From the NCBI GenBank assembly GCA_019448385.1, contig JAGTXO010000015.1, forward strand, positions 124,001-188,000: a stretch of DNA of 64,000 bases, in the 5' to 3' direction. The stretch comes from Diacronema lutheri (taxonomy: Eukaryota; Haptophyta; Pavlovophyceae; Pavlovales; Pavlovaceae). Of the stretch, positions 21,728-31,179 are shown one piece after another. The number at the start of each line of letters is the position of its first letter. Within the stretch, counting starts at the first letter, position 1. A program made the translations under genes and the position numbers. The notes below the pieces were generated by a model. It did not search any database and was not told the origin of the DNA. It saw only the letters and a program-made list of their open reading frames with translations.

Positions 21728-22952
21728 ATGATGCAGCCGTCGCCGTCCATGCTGCTACAGGCGGCGTGCAATCGGCTCGGATTCGTCTACGCTGGTGCGC
21801 GCGCTCGGCGAGGCGAGGCGTGCGCCGCGGCCTGGCACGGCCGCCACGTGCGTAGCGCTCATCGCCGTTGTCGCGCGCGCGCCGCGCCTGGCGCCGCGCA
21901 GAGATCTGGAAGCCGCGCGCGTCGGCGAACGGCACGATGCTCACGCTGCACGCCACATCGGCCAACGAGGACGACCAGGACGACCCGATGCGCGCGTTCG
22001 CCTCGGAGAGCCGCCGGATCAGCCTCGCGTCCGGCTGTGGCTTACCGGGCCGGGTGTGGGCGACGCGGCAGGTGCGCGCTCGCTCGCGTGCGCGTCTGTG
22101 CGCGGGCTGCAGGGCGCGCGCTGCGCTGATGTTTGCACGTGCGCACCCGGCCCGCCGTGGCCACGAATGCCCGCGCGCGCGCTGGAGCCCTTCTCCCAGC
22201 GCGCGCGTCGACGCACCGCCTCGATCGCACGCGCTGGAGCGAGGGGCGACGCGTCGGCGCTGCGCGCTGCGGGCGGCGGCGAGCGCGCACCTCCCTCCCT
22301 CGCCCAATGCGCGCGTGACCCATTCTGCGCCCTCGCGCGCCGCGCCGCGCCGACATCCTGCCGCGTCCCTCTTTCTGGTGCGCAGCCCGAGTGGTCGATC
22401 GACGTGCGGGAAACGCCGGCGAACCGTTTCGTGCGAGTTTCGATCGGTGCGCGCGCACGCGAGGTGGCTTGTAGCCGCAGCGGCGGCACGCCGCGCGCCG
22501 GACGCACGGGCGAGCTCGGCCGCGAGCACGGGCGTTACGAGCACCGTTACAGCGAGCGGTCACCGCCGCGAGAAACACCGCCGCGTCGGAGGGGTCCGTG
22601 CCGGTTGGTCCGTGCCAGTGGGTCCGTGCCAGTGCGTCTGGCCAGTGCGTCCGTGCCAGTGCGTCCTGCCGAGGCGCTGTGACGCGCGCGCGCGCGCGCG
22701 CACTGCGCTCACCGCGCGTCCGATCCGCGCGCGCTGCGCGCCATCGCGCCACGCGGCCTCGCGCCCGCGTGCAGCGAAAACGTCGGGACTCGCTGCGGCG
22801 GTTGGCATCCCCTTGCTTTCTCCCGCCGACTCAACGTTCGTCGGCGTCGCCGTCTTCTTCGCGCAGCAGCGCGCGCAGTCGACGGTGCAGATCATGCAGG
22901 CGCTTGGCAACGTCGGTGCGATGCTCGCGTATCACCTGACCGGGCTCGCAGC

Positions 22953-22992
<40 letters not shown>

Positions 22993-23087
22993 CTGCCGTC
23001 TGGGGCCGCGCAGCTCGCGGCCGCTCAGCATGTCGCTGCTCAGCAGCATGTGGCCGCGCAGCACGCGGCCGCGCAGCACGCGGCCGC

Positions 23088-23132
<45 letters not shown>

Positions 23133-25014
23133 CGCCGCAGCCGCTGTGGCGGGCATGCGTGCAGCCAGCGCGGGCGCGCTGCAAGACGAGGCAGCAGCGA
23201 TCGGCAGCGGCGGCGCGGCGGGCGCGCACGCGCGCGTGCTGCAAGGGGCAACGTATATCACGGCCGCGCCGAGCGTATGTGCGCACGGCCCTTTTTCTAT
23301 GGCTCCGCCGACGTCATTGCCGCTCGGGCAGCAGGCGCAGCTGGTGGCGGCCGGGGGGGCGGGTGCGGGCGCTGCGGATCTCGCGCCGTCTACAGAGCAG
23401 GAGATGCTGACTCTGACCGAGTTCGCCGGCAACGTCTCGCGCCTCGTGCAGATGGGTCTCCTGCAGGCGGGACGCGACGGACCGTCGCTGGCGCTTGAGC
23501 GAATGGCAGCGCAGCTCGCGCATGCGCTTGAGATGCTGACGGCGAAACGCAGCAGGCCGATACGCAATGGCCTCCTCGTGCCGCAGCAGCAGCTGCAGGC
23601 GCAGCAGGCGCAGCAGGCGCACGCGGCGCACGCGCAGGCGGCGGCGCTCGCGCACGCGCACGCCAACGGCGTTGCGGACGCGCGCGGTGTGGCGGCACAG
23701 AGCTGCGGCGCGCCGCCGCCTGCCGTCGCGGCGCCGGCGGCGAGCGCGCCCACCGCGCCGACATCCACCGCCGCCGTCTCGAGTGCGAGCCCCTCGGACG
23801 AGCACAACCAGCTTACCGCCGAGCCCGCCGCCAATGCGCGCGAGCAGGCGGCAGCCGGCGCGCCTGGCAAACTGCGTGTCATTACGGCGGCGGACGCGCG
23901 CATCGGCGATGGCACGCGCGTCGTCGTCGCGCGCGAGGCTGGTGTTGAAGAGGACGACACAGACGCGGACGGATGCGACGCGACCGCCACGTCGCACCCC
24001 GCGCCCGCCGTTGGGCGGGCGGGCGGAGGCGCGGGGCCCGCCGCGCCCGCGCGCGAGGCGCTCGTCTCGACGCGCTTTGGCGGCGGCTCGAGCGGCACGG
24101 GTGCGACATCCGTGAGGGTGTCGCCTCTCTTCAAGCACATGACCGCCAGGTCGCCCATGTTCCGCGCGCACGCGGGCAACGACATGGACGACATGGCGTT
24201 GCTTGAGATCGACCTCGCCTCGCTCGTCGACTTCGTCGAGTCGAACGACGCGGAGCCCTTTGACGCGGCCGTCACGACCGGCCACAACCCGACATTTGGC
24301 TCGATGCTGCAAAAGACGCTCGACACCGCGTCGCAGCAGCGGCGGCACGCGTGGGCGGGCTTACCGCCATCGTATATTGGCCTGGGCGGCGGCGGCGGCG
24401 GCGACGGCGGCGGCGGCGGCGGCGGCGGCGGGGGCAGCAGCAGCTGCTGCGCGAATGGCAATGGTGGCGGCACGGACGCGGCGGACGACCAGGATGACGC
24501 GTGGCGGGGCGGTGACGCGGCGGCCGTCGTCAAGGACGAGTCGTCGGACCTGCAAGGCGCTGGTTCGAATCCCGGGTCTCCCGTCAAGCTGCGCCGCGTG
24601 CGCAAGGGCAAGGAGCTCTCTTTCGCCGAAGTCTCGCGTCACTTTGACCTGCCGCTCACGCAGGCGGCTGAGAGGCTCAACGTGTGCGTCACGCTCGTCA
24701 AGCGCGTGTGCCGCGAGAACGGCGTCTCGCGATGGCCGTACCGCAAGCTGCAGTCGCGCAAGAAGAAGGAGAGAATTGCCCATGAGGCCGCCGTGCAGCA
24801 CGGCGGCGGCGGCGGCGGCTCGGCGTCGATGGCACCGCCGAGTCTGATGTGCGCGGCGAACGGCGGGTACCAAGTGCCCGTCTACATCAGCTCGCAGGCG
24901 GGCGCGTCGCTTCACCCACCGACAGCGTGGATGCCGCAGGTGGGCACGGCCGGTGGTCGCGCGTGGCTCGGGCCGCCGACGATGCATCAGCATCAATGGC
25001 CCGTGCCGCAGTGA
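21728..25014 (+). CDS. RWP-RK transcription factor 1 with GAF-like N-domain and polyQ
   Basis: The model has exons 21728-21794, 21902-22071, 22386-22446 and 22775-25014, giving 845 residues. Splicing assembles an N-terminal domain of NIN-like-protein type: LGFVYAEIWKPRA, SGCGLPGRVWATRQ joined to PEWSIDVRE, then KTSGLAAAVGIPLL and GVAVFFAQQ. In plants this domain senses signals such as nitrate; here the ligand is unknown. Two long CAG-encoded Gln runs follow (about 22950-22990 and 23090-23130), then Ala-rich sequence, the segment LASLVDFVESNDAEPFD with TFGSMLQKTL, a Gly run, and the RWP-RK domain: ELSFAEVSRHFDLPLTQAAE, LNVCVTLVKRVCRENGVSRW, PYRKLQSRKKK. It binds DNA in the nucleus. No PB1 domain was seen. 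The poly-Q and poly-Gly repeats may vary between strains. Confidence 0.85.
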
Positions 25015-25120
25015 TGACGGTCTCGGCGTCAACTAGTTTTTCTTGTTTCGACTCCAGCCCGCTGCGGGGGCTCAATTTTCCCGCGCTCGCCCGCTGGGGC
25101 TGGGCTCGACCTGCAGCCAA

Positions 25121-26122
25121 ATGCGAGAACCGCGAGGCACGCCCGGCGCCGAGCTGCCAGTGGCGACGGCGCCGCCGAGCGTCGCAAAGAACGCCATCCT
25201 CGGAGCAGGGACCGCCGTACCCAACTTCCGCGACTTGGCGGACGGCACGGCCGGCGCGCTCGCGCCCGGTCGCCTCTACCGCTCGGCCGCGCCTTCGCTC
25301 GCGCATGGCGCTGACGCGGCGCGGATCCTCGGCGAGCTGCGCGTGCGCACGTTCATCGACCTGCGCTCGGTCACCGAGGCGGGCGCCGACGACGCGTCTG
25401 CGCCGCTCCCGTCCAGGCTAAGTGCCGCGCGCGCGCGCGTGCTGCGGCTGCCACTCGTCGACGACCGCAAGGTCGCGCCCGTGCTCTTCCGGCTTATGCC
25501 GGCGCACGCGCAGGTGCGGCTGCTTTGCTGCCTGCCGTGCCTCGGCCGCGCGGGCGCGACGCGACTCGTCGCGTCGCACGGCCTCTCGCGCCTCGGCCTC
25601 CTCGGCTTGTACGCCTTCGTCATCGACTCGTCCGCAGAGCGGCTGCTCGCCGCGCTCGACGCCGTGCTCGACGCCGTCGAGGCCGACGATGGCAACGCCA
25701 CGCTCATCCACTGCAGCGCGGGGAAGGACCGCACGGGCGTGCTCGCCGCACTCATCCTCAGCGCGTGCGGCGTGCCGCGCAACGCCATCGTCGAGCAGTA
25801 CACGCGCACGGAGCACTGGCACGACGAGCTGCGCGGCGGCCTGGGCGCGCTCGCAAAGGGCCTCGGCGGTGGCGCGCAAGGGTATATACTCGCCGGCGGC
25901 ATCCTGCGCGCGCCTGCCGCCACGATGGAGGCGCTGCTCGATCACATTGACGACGGGTACGGCTCCGCGCGCGCGTACCTCGCGCGCATCGGCTTTGGCG
26001 CGGACAAGCAGGCGCGACTGCGCGCAGCGCTCGCGCCGCGGCCGGCACCGGGCGGCGCGAGCGCGCGGCGCCGGCCAGACGGCAGTGCGGTTGCGGGGTC
26101 GGCGGGGACAAGCGATGGGTGA
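25121..26122 (+). CDS. Y_phosphatase3 family protein phosphatase
   Basis: This 333-residue protein starts MREPRGTPGAELP; an in-frame Met at 25043 would add 26 residues. Family marks are PNFRDLADGT near the N-terminus, RLYRSAAP, a FIDLRSVTE segment and the P-loop HCSAGKDRTGVLAALIL (25711-25761), with C-x5-R complete. Such enzymes remove phosphate from tyrosine, phosphoinositides or similar substrates; the substrate here is unknown. An Ala-rich insert (RLLCCLPCLGRAGATRLVAS) lengthens the middle and might be an unspliced in-frame intron. The stop overlaps the next ORF by 8 bases. It follows RWP-RK 1 by about 100 bases in the same direction. Confidence 0.8.
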   Translation: MREPRGTPGAELPVATAPPSVAKNAILGAGTAVPNFRDLADGTAGALAPGRLYRSAAPSLAHGADAARILGELRVRTFIDLRSVTEAGADDASAPLPSRLSAARARVLRLPLVDDRKVAPVLFRLMPAHAQVRLLCCLPCLGRAGATRLVASHGLSRLGLLGLYAFVIDSSAERLLAALDAVLDAVEADDGNATLIHCSAGKDRTGVLAALILSACGVPRNAIVEQYTRTEHWHDELRGGLGALAKGLGGGAQGYILAGGILRAPAATMEALLDHIDDGYGSARAYLARIGFGADKQARLRAALAPRPAPGGASARRRPDGSAVAGSAGTSDG

Positions 26123-26837
26123 CTTGTGTGCGAAAGGCGAGGGCGTGCCGCAGGACTGGGAGGAGGCCGTGCGCCTCTTCCGTCTCGCGGCTGACCAGAA
26201 GGACGCAGAAGCGCAGCTACAGCTTGGCCTTTGCTTTGCGAAAGGCGAGGGCGTGCCGCAGGACTGGGAGGAGGCCGTGCGCTTCTTCCGCCTCGCGGAC
26301 AACCAGGGGTTGGCGCCAGCCTGCATCGCCCTCGGCGGTGCCCTTCTTGAAGCGTCTGCTGGCAGCGACCCCTCCCAGACGCGCGAGGGTGCTTTCATCC
26401 TTGCGCGCGCCACTCGGCAGCGCGAGGACACGGCTCAAAGCTATGCTGCGCTCGCGCTGCTGGGCGAGCATGCGGGCAAGCGCGAGGTCGTACGCGCGTG
26501 CTGCATTGGCTGCGGTCAGACCAAGGAGCTCAAGGTGTGCAGCAAGTGCCGCGTGGCCTCATTTTGCGGCGCCGAGTGCGTGCGGCCAAGGCAGGCTGCC
26601 GGCGCTTTGCCGCGGAGGATGCTGCCTCAGCCAGCGCGGGCGAGGCTGGGTCTGAGGCAGATCGCGCCAGCGGCGCACAGCTTCAGCCGCTGTGCCACAT
26701 GGTCAGCCAACGGCGCACCAGCGGTGCAGTGGCGGCGCGGGCGAGCGCACCGGCGGTGCAGTGGCGTCGCCGGCGGCGGTGCGGGGGCAGCGGCTGTTGC
26801 CGGCCGCGTGGAGGGCCCCCCGGCGCGCGGCGGCTAG
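26115..26837 (+). CDS. SEL1-repeat protein with degenerate MYND finger
   Basis: The ORF of 240 codons starts at ATG 26115, overlapping the phosphatase stop. Two SEL1-like units are nearly identical because of a 108-bp tandem duplication (26131 and 26239; CAKGEGVPQDWEEAVRLFRL and FAKGEGVPQDWEEAVRFFRL). SEL1 repeats form helical scaffolds. A MYND-type start CCIGCGQTKELKVCSKCRVA with FCGAEC follows, but the expected second Cys/His half is absent and the sequence turns Arg/Ala-rich. The finger may be truncated by a frame change or completed by an unseen exon. A 5'-truncated gene fragment is equally possible because the repeat array begins at the first codons. Confidence 0.55.
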   Translation: MGDLCAKGEGVPQDWEEAVRLFRLAADQKDAEAQLQLGLCFAKGEGVPQDWEEAVRFFRLADNQGLAPACIALGGALLEASAGSDPSQTREGAFILARATRQREDTAQSYAALALLGEHAGKREVVRACCIGCGQTKELKVCSKCRVASFCGAECVRPRQAAGALPRRMLPQPARARLGLRQIAPAAHSFSRCATWSANGAPAVQWRRGRAHRRCSGVAGGGAGAAAVAGRVEGPPARGG

Positions 26838-26856
26838 GCGCGAGGGGGCCGGTCGG

Positions 26857-27003
26857 ATTCTTTGAGTGCGAAGTGTGAAGCGTGAGGCGGACCGACGCTG
26901 CGTGCGCTCTTTTGCTCGCTCCGTTCGTCACGCCTCGGCCCCGTGCACGCCCCACCTGCTGACGCGCTGCTGTTAGTATTCTTTGAGTGTGAAGCGTGCG
27001 GCA
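26857..27003 (+). repeat. Short interspersed repeat, copy 3, with direct repeats
   Basis: It contains TGCGTGCGCTCTTTTGCTCG, CGCCTCGGCCCCGTGCACGC and CACCTGCTGACGCGCTG, shared with copy 2. Flanking direct repeats ATTCTTTGAGTG followed by TGAAGCGTG occur on both sides (the left one with 5 extra bases), as expected for an insertion with a target duplication of 12 to 21 bases. It lies between the SEL1 ORF and eIF2-gamma. Confidence 0.55.
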
Positions 27004-27195
27004 GTCAGCAGCCATTGCTCGCGAGGACCTCGTGTCTCCGCTCGCCCTCTCCGCAGAAGCGCCGCTCGCTTGCCGCGGAATCCCGCCGCGCACGAGTCGC
27101 GTGGAGCAGCAGCACGCCCTGAAGCCGCTCGCCTGCGTGCCTGTCAGCTGCGCCCTCGCTGCCCGCTCTCGCCGGCACCAGCCGCGTCCGCCGCC

Positions 27196-28909
27196 ATGTC
27201 GGACAGCAAGCAGCCGGTGCAGCCGCACCTCGCGGTGCAGGACCTCGCCAAGCTTGACGTGAGCAAGCTGGATGCGCTGTCGCTGGAGGTGATCTCGCGT
27301 CAGGCAACGATCAACATTGGCACGATCGGCCACGTCGCGCACGGCAAGTCGACCGTCGTCAAGGCGATCTCGGGCGTGCAGACGGTCCGCTTCAAGAACG
27401 AGCTCGAGCGCAACATCACGATCAAGCTCGGGTACGCGAACGCCAAGATCTACCAGTGCAAGGACCCCGAGTGCCCGCGGCCGGGCAACTTTCTCGCTCG
27501 CGGCTCCTCCACCGAGGACAAGCTCAAGGTCGGCAAATGGGAGTACGAGGTCGTGCGGCACGTCTCGTTCGTCGACTGCCCGGGCCATGACATTCTCATG
27601 GCGACGATGCTCAACGGCGCGGCGGTGATGGACGCGGCGCTGCTGTTGATTGCAGGCAACGAGCCGTGCCCGCAGCCGCAGACCTCCGAACATCTCGCCG
27701 CCGTCGAGATCATGAAGCTGAAGCACATCATCATTCTTCAGAACAAGATTGACCTCGTCAAGGAGGCCGCAGCGCAGTCGCAGCACGAGGACATTCGCGC
27801 ATTCGTCAAGGGGACGGTCGCGGACGCCGCGCCAGTGATCCCGATCTCGGCACAGCTCAAGTACAACATCGATGTTGTCGCCGGTGCGCGCGCGCGCGCG
27901 CGCGCGTGCTGCTAGCCTCGCCCGCGCCCGCGCCTTGTGAGAGCCTCGGCCGCGCCTCGCCCGCACCTGGCGCGCGCGCGGCGCTCGGCCGCTCGGCTCG
28001 CGCCGCCTTCTCACCACCCGAGTCGCTCGCCCGCCCTCATCGGTCACCGGACATTTGCGCGCGGGCGTGGGCTGCAGAGTACATTGTGAAAAAGATCCCC
28101 GTCCCCGTCCGTGACTTCACTGTCAAGCCGACAATGATCGTGATCCGCTCCTTCGACGTGAACAAGCCGGGCGAGGAGGTGAAGGATCTGCGCGGCGGCG
28201 TGGCGGGCGGCTCGATCCTGCAGGGCGTCCTCCGCGTCGGCGACGAGATTGAGATTCGGCCAGGCATCGTCTCGCGCCTTGCAGACGGCTCTGTGAAATG
28301 CGTGCCCCTCTTCTCGAAGATCAAGTCGCTGTACGCGGAGCACAACGACCTGCAGTTCGCCGTGCCCGGCGGCCTGATCGGCGTCGGCACGCTGCTCGAC
28401 CCGACGCTCACGCGCGCCGACCGGCTTGTCGGCCAGGTGCTTGGCGCCGTTGGCCATTTGCCCGAGATCTACACAGAGCTCGAGGTGAACTGCTACCTGC
28501 TGCGCAGGCTGCTTGGCGTGAAGACGGCGGATGGCGAGAAGCAGGGCAAGGTGCAGAAGCTCGCCAAGGGCGAGACCCTCATGGTCAACATCGGCTCGAC
28601 GTCGACCGGCGGTCGAATTGGCGCGGTCAAGGCGCGTGCCAACCGTGCCGCGCGCGCGCCCACGGCCAGTCGCCGTGCCGAGCGAGCCGTCCCTGACGCG
28701 TTTGCTTGCCGCCCGCCTTCCGACCGTTCGGCGTGCGCGCGCGCCGCCGCGTCGCGCAGGCGGATCTGGCCAAGGTGCAGCTCACGTCGCCCGTCTGCAC
28801 GGCCGTCGGCGAGAAGATTGCCCTCAGCCGCCGAATCGACAAGCACTGGCGCCTGATTGGCTGGGGCGAGATCCGGAAGGGCGTGATGATTGAGACTGGC
28901 AGCAAGTAG
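27196..28909 (+). CDS. EIF2S3: Translation initiation factor eIF2 subunit gamma
   Basis: Exons 27196-27883, 28078-28631 and 28760-28909 give 463 residues, close to the usual 465-475. Eukaryotic eIF2-gamma forms the GTPase core of the ternary complex that brings initiator Met-tRNA to the 40S subunit. G1 reads [20 protein letters not shown]3 is [15 protein letters not shown]4 is QNKIDLVKE, and the zinc-knuckle region is [16 protein letters not shown]. Domain 2 starts [14 protein letters not shown], and the C-terminus is [20 protein letters not shown]. The first intron has a GT donor inside a (GC)n run. The second uses a GC donor (AAG then GCGCGT) with a CAG acceptor; this junction restores the conserved VKADLAKV. 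The repeat copy 3 lies in its upstream region. Confidence 0.95.
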
Positions 28910-29080
28910 AGCGGCGCTTGGGGGAGGGGGGGAAGGCCTGTTGCCGGCCCGCCGCCGCGCGCGCGCGCCCCGCCTCCGCAAGTAGATGCTCGTAATATGA
29001 TGGCGGCATCACATCGTCACGAGGCAAAAAAGTTTTTGCCCGAGCATCGCGGGCGTCTCCCGGTCTCCCGAATCGCGACC

Positions 29081-30749
29081 ATGGTCTCGTCGGTAAGCGC
29101 CGGGGACACGTGTCGACGAGGGGGGGGCGCGCGCGCGTACGGACCGAGGGGGGCGCGCGAGGTGGAGTGGGGTGGCGCATGCGCTCGCTCTCCTTCCCAC
29201 CGCCTCGCCGCGCCCACGCCGCATGCGCGCTCACCGCGCGCTTTGCTCGCTTGGGCCCCGCGCTGCGCTCTCTGCCCTCTGCCCGCGCAGGTGCTGGCCG
29301 CCGCGCATGGCCTCTTCTCGATGACGGCGGAGAAGAAGCCGTTCCTTGCGGCGTCGAAGAAGGAGACGAAGGAGGCCGGCCCGCTTGGGTGCGCGCCGCA
29401 CGCCGCGCTGCCCGGCAGCTGGACCATGCGGGCCGCGCCGCGCCGCGTGCACCTCGCCGGCCTGTGTCGCTGCCGCGGCATGCCCGCGCGTGGCGGGCCG
29501 ACCGTAGCGCGTCGGTCTGTCGGGACACGCGCACTCTTGCGCCGCGCCTCGCGGTGCCGCCGCCGCGCGCGTGCGTTCGCCCGCGCACGGCCGTCATGGC
29601 GTGCGGTTCAGCGCATGCTCTGCTCACGATGCCCGCCGTCCGCCGCGCCTCGCCGCGCGCTGCGCAGCTTCATCACCGACTTCCTGATCGGCGGCGTGTC
29701 GGGCGCGGTGGCGAAGACGTGCACGGCGCCCATCGAGCGCGTCAAGCTGCTCATCCAGACGCAGGACGCCAACCCGAAGATCATCTCTGGCGAGGTCAAG
29801 CGCTACACCGGCATCACCGACTGCTTCGTTCGCGTCTACCGCGAGCAGGGCATGGGCGCCTTCTGGCGCGGCAACGTGACCAACGTGATCCGCTATTTCC
29901 CGACGCAGGCCTTCAACTTCGCCTTCAAGGACCTCATCAAGGCCCTTTTCCCTAAGGCCAACCCGAAGACGGAGTTCTGGACCTACTTCGCGATCAACAT
30001 GGCGTCCGGCGGCCTCGCAGGCGCCGGATCGCTCTGTGTCGTCTACCCACTCGACTACGCGCGCACGCGCCTCGCGTCCGACGTCGGCTCGGGCAAGGCG
30101 CAGTTCAACGGCCTCGTCGACTGCCTCGTCAAGACAGCCGCCGGCCCGGCGGGCATCATGGGCCTGTACAACGGCTTCGGCGTCTCTGTCATCGGTTCGC
30201 GCCGCCGCGCGGCGAGCGCGCGCGCCGCCGTGCGCGACGCCGCGCGCGTGGTGCACGTGGCGGGGCACAAGCTGGCATGCACGCAGCGCGCGCGCGCGCC
30301 CGGGCGCCAATGCGCGCGCCCGCTCGCACCACGTCGCGCGCTCACTCGACGGGCGCGTTGCATGTGCGTGGGTGTACGCAGGCATCATCCCGTACCGCGG
30401 CGTCTACTTTGGCCTCTTCGACACGCTCAAGGAGAAGAACCCGTTCAAGAAGGAGCACGGCGTCCTTGGCATTGCGTCCAAGTTTGCGATTGCGCAGGCA
30501 GTCGCGATCACCGCAGGCTACGCGTCATACCCGTTCGACACGATCCGCCGCCGCCTGCAGATGCAGTCGGAGAAGCCGCGCGACCAGTGGCTTTACAAGG
30601 GCACGGTCGACTGCGCCGTGAAGATCATGGCCAACGAGGGCCTCGGCGCCATGTTCAAGGGCGCCGGCGCGAACGCGATCCGCACGGTCGGCTCGGCGCT
30701 CGTGCTCGTCCTGTACGACGAGATCAAGCACCTCATCAGCCTGCCCTAG
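29081..30749 (+). CDS. Mitochondrial-type ADP/ATP carrier
   Basis: Exons 29081-29092, 29291-29388, 29668-30194 and 30382-30749 give 334 residues. The first exon encodes only four residues before a consensus GTAAGC donor. The three mitochondrial-carrier repeats are present: [30 protein letters not shown] and [15 protein letters not shown], with [20 protein letters not shown] typical of ADP/ATP carriers. The protein exchanges ADP and ATP across the inner mitochondrial membrane. The usual nucleotide-carrier signature RRRMMM reads RRRLQM here, a notable variation, so another adenine-nucleotide carrier is possible. The N-terminal extension of about 37 residues is longer than in animals. Intron 3 (30195-30381) starts GTTCGC. 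Confidence 0.9.
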
Positions 30750-31179
30750 ACCGACCGAGCGGGGCCGCCACGCGCTTTGCGCGGCGCGGCGCGGAGCGCC
30801 TGCGCGCGCTCGGCCGTCGGGCGCGGCGGCGGCAGCTGCGAGCGCACGTCCCTATCCCCGCTGGCCGCGCCGCGCGCGCCGGCGCGCGGTGGCCGGCCAG
30901 GCTCACGGCATCGCGCCCACGGCATCGCACGCGCGCAAGAGTGTCAGTCGACGAGTCGGCCCGCAAGACAGTGCCGCCTCGAGTGCATGCGAATCAAAGT
31001 GAACCGAGCGCGCACAACGAACGAAACGAACAGCCGCCCGTGCACCATCGGCGCTCGTCGTGGCCGGCGGCGGAGGTGCCCTCGGTCAGCGGACGACGGA
31101 TGCGCGGGTGAAACAGTCAAAAGTCAGCGACCCGGCCGCTGGTTGGCGGGTTGCGTGGCCCGGGCGGTCTGGACGCGAA
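30750..31179. other. Intergenic region, nothing recognised
   Basis: About 430 bases lie between the carrier and the DNAJC21-like gene. The sequence becomes less GC-rich after 30980 (GTGAACCGAGCGCGCACAAC and onward). No repeat, RNA gene or clear promoter motif was seen. Confidence 0.4.

Noticed and set aside
22951-23131. CRISPR-like or satellite array
   Set aside because: The repeats are CAG codons for Gln inside one reading frame, with no spacers.
24562-24572. GGTTCGAATCC, identical to a tRNA T-loop / pol III B box
   Set aside because: It lies in the coding frame of RWP-RK 1 (GAGSNPGSP), and the 75 bases around it do not fold into a tRNA cloverleaf or supply an A box at the right distance.
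25422-26114. Upstream extension of the SEL1 frame across the phosphatase gene
   Set aside because: The frame is open but its translation is Arg/Ser/Thr-rich shadow sequence of the phosphatase; SEL1 similarity begins only at 26115.
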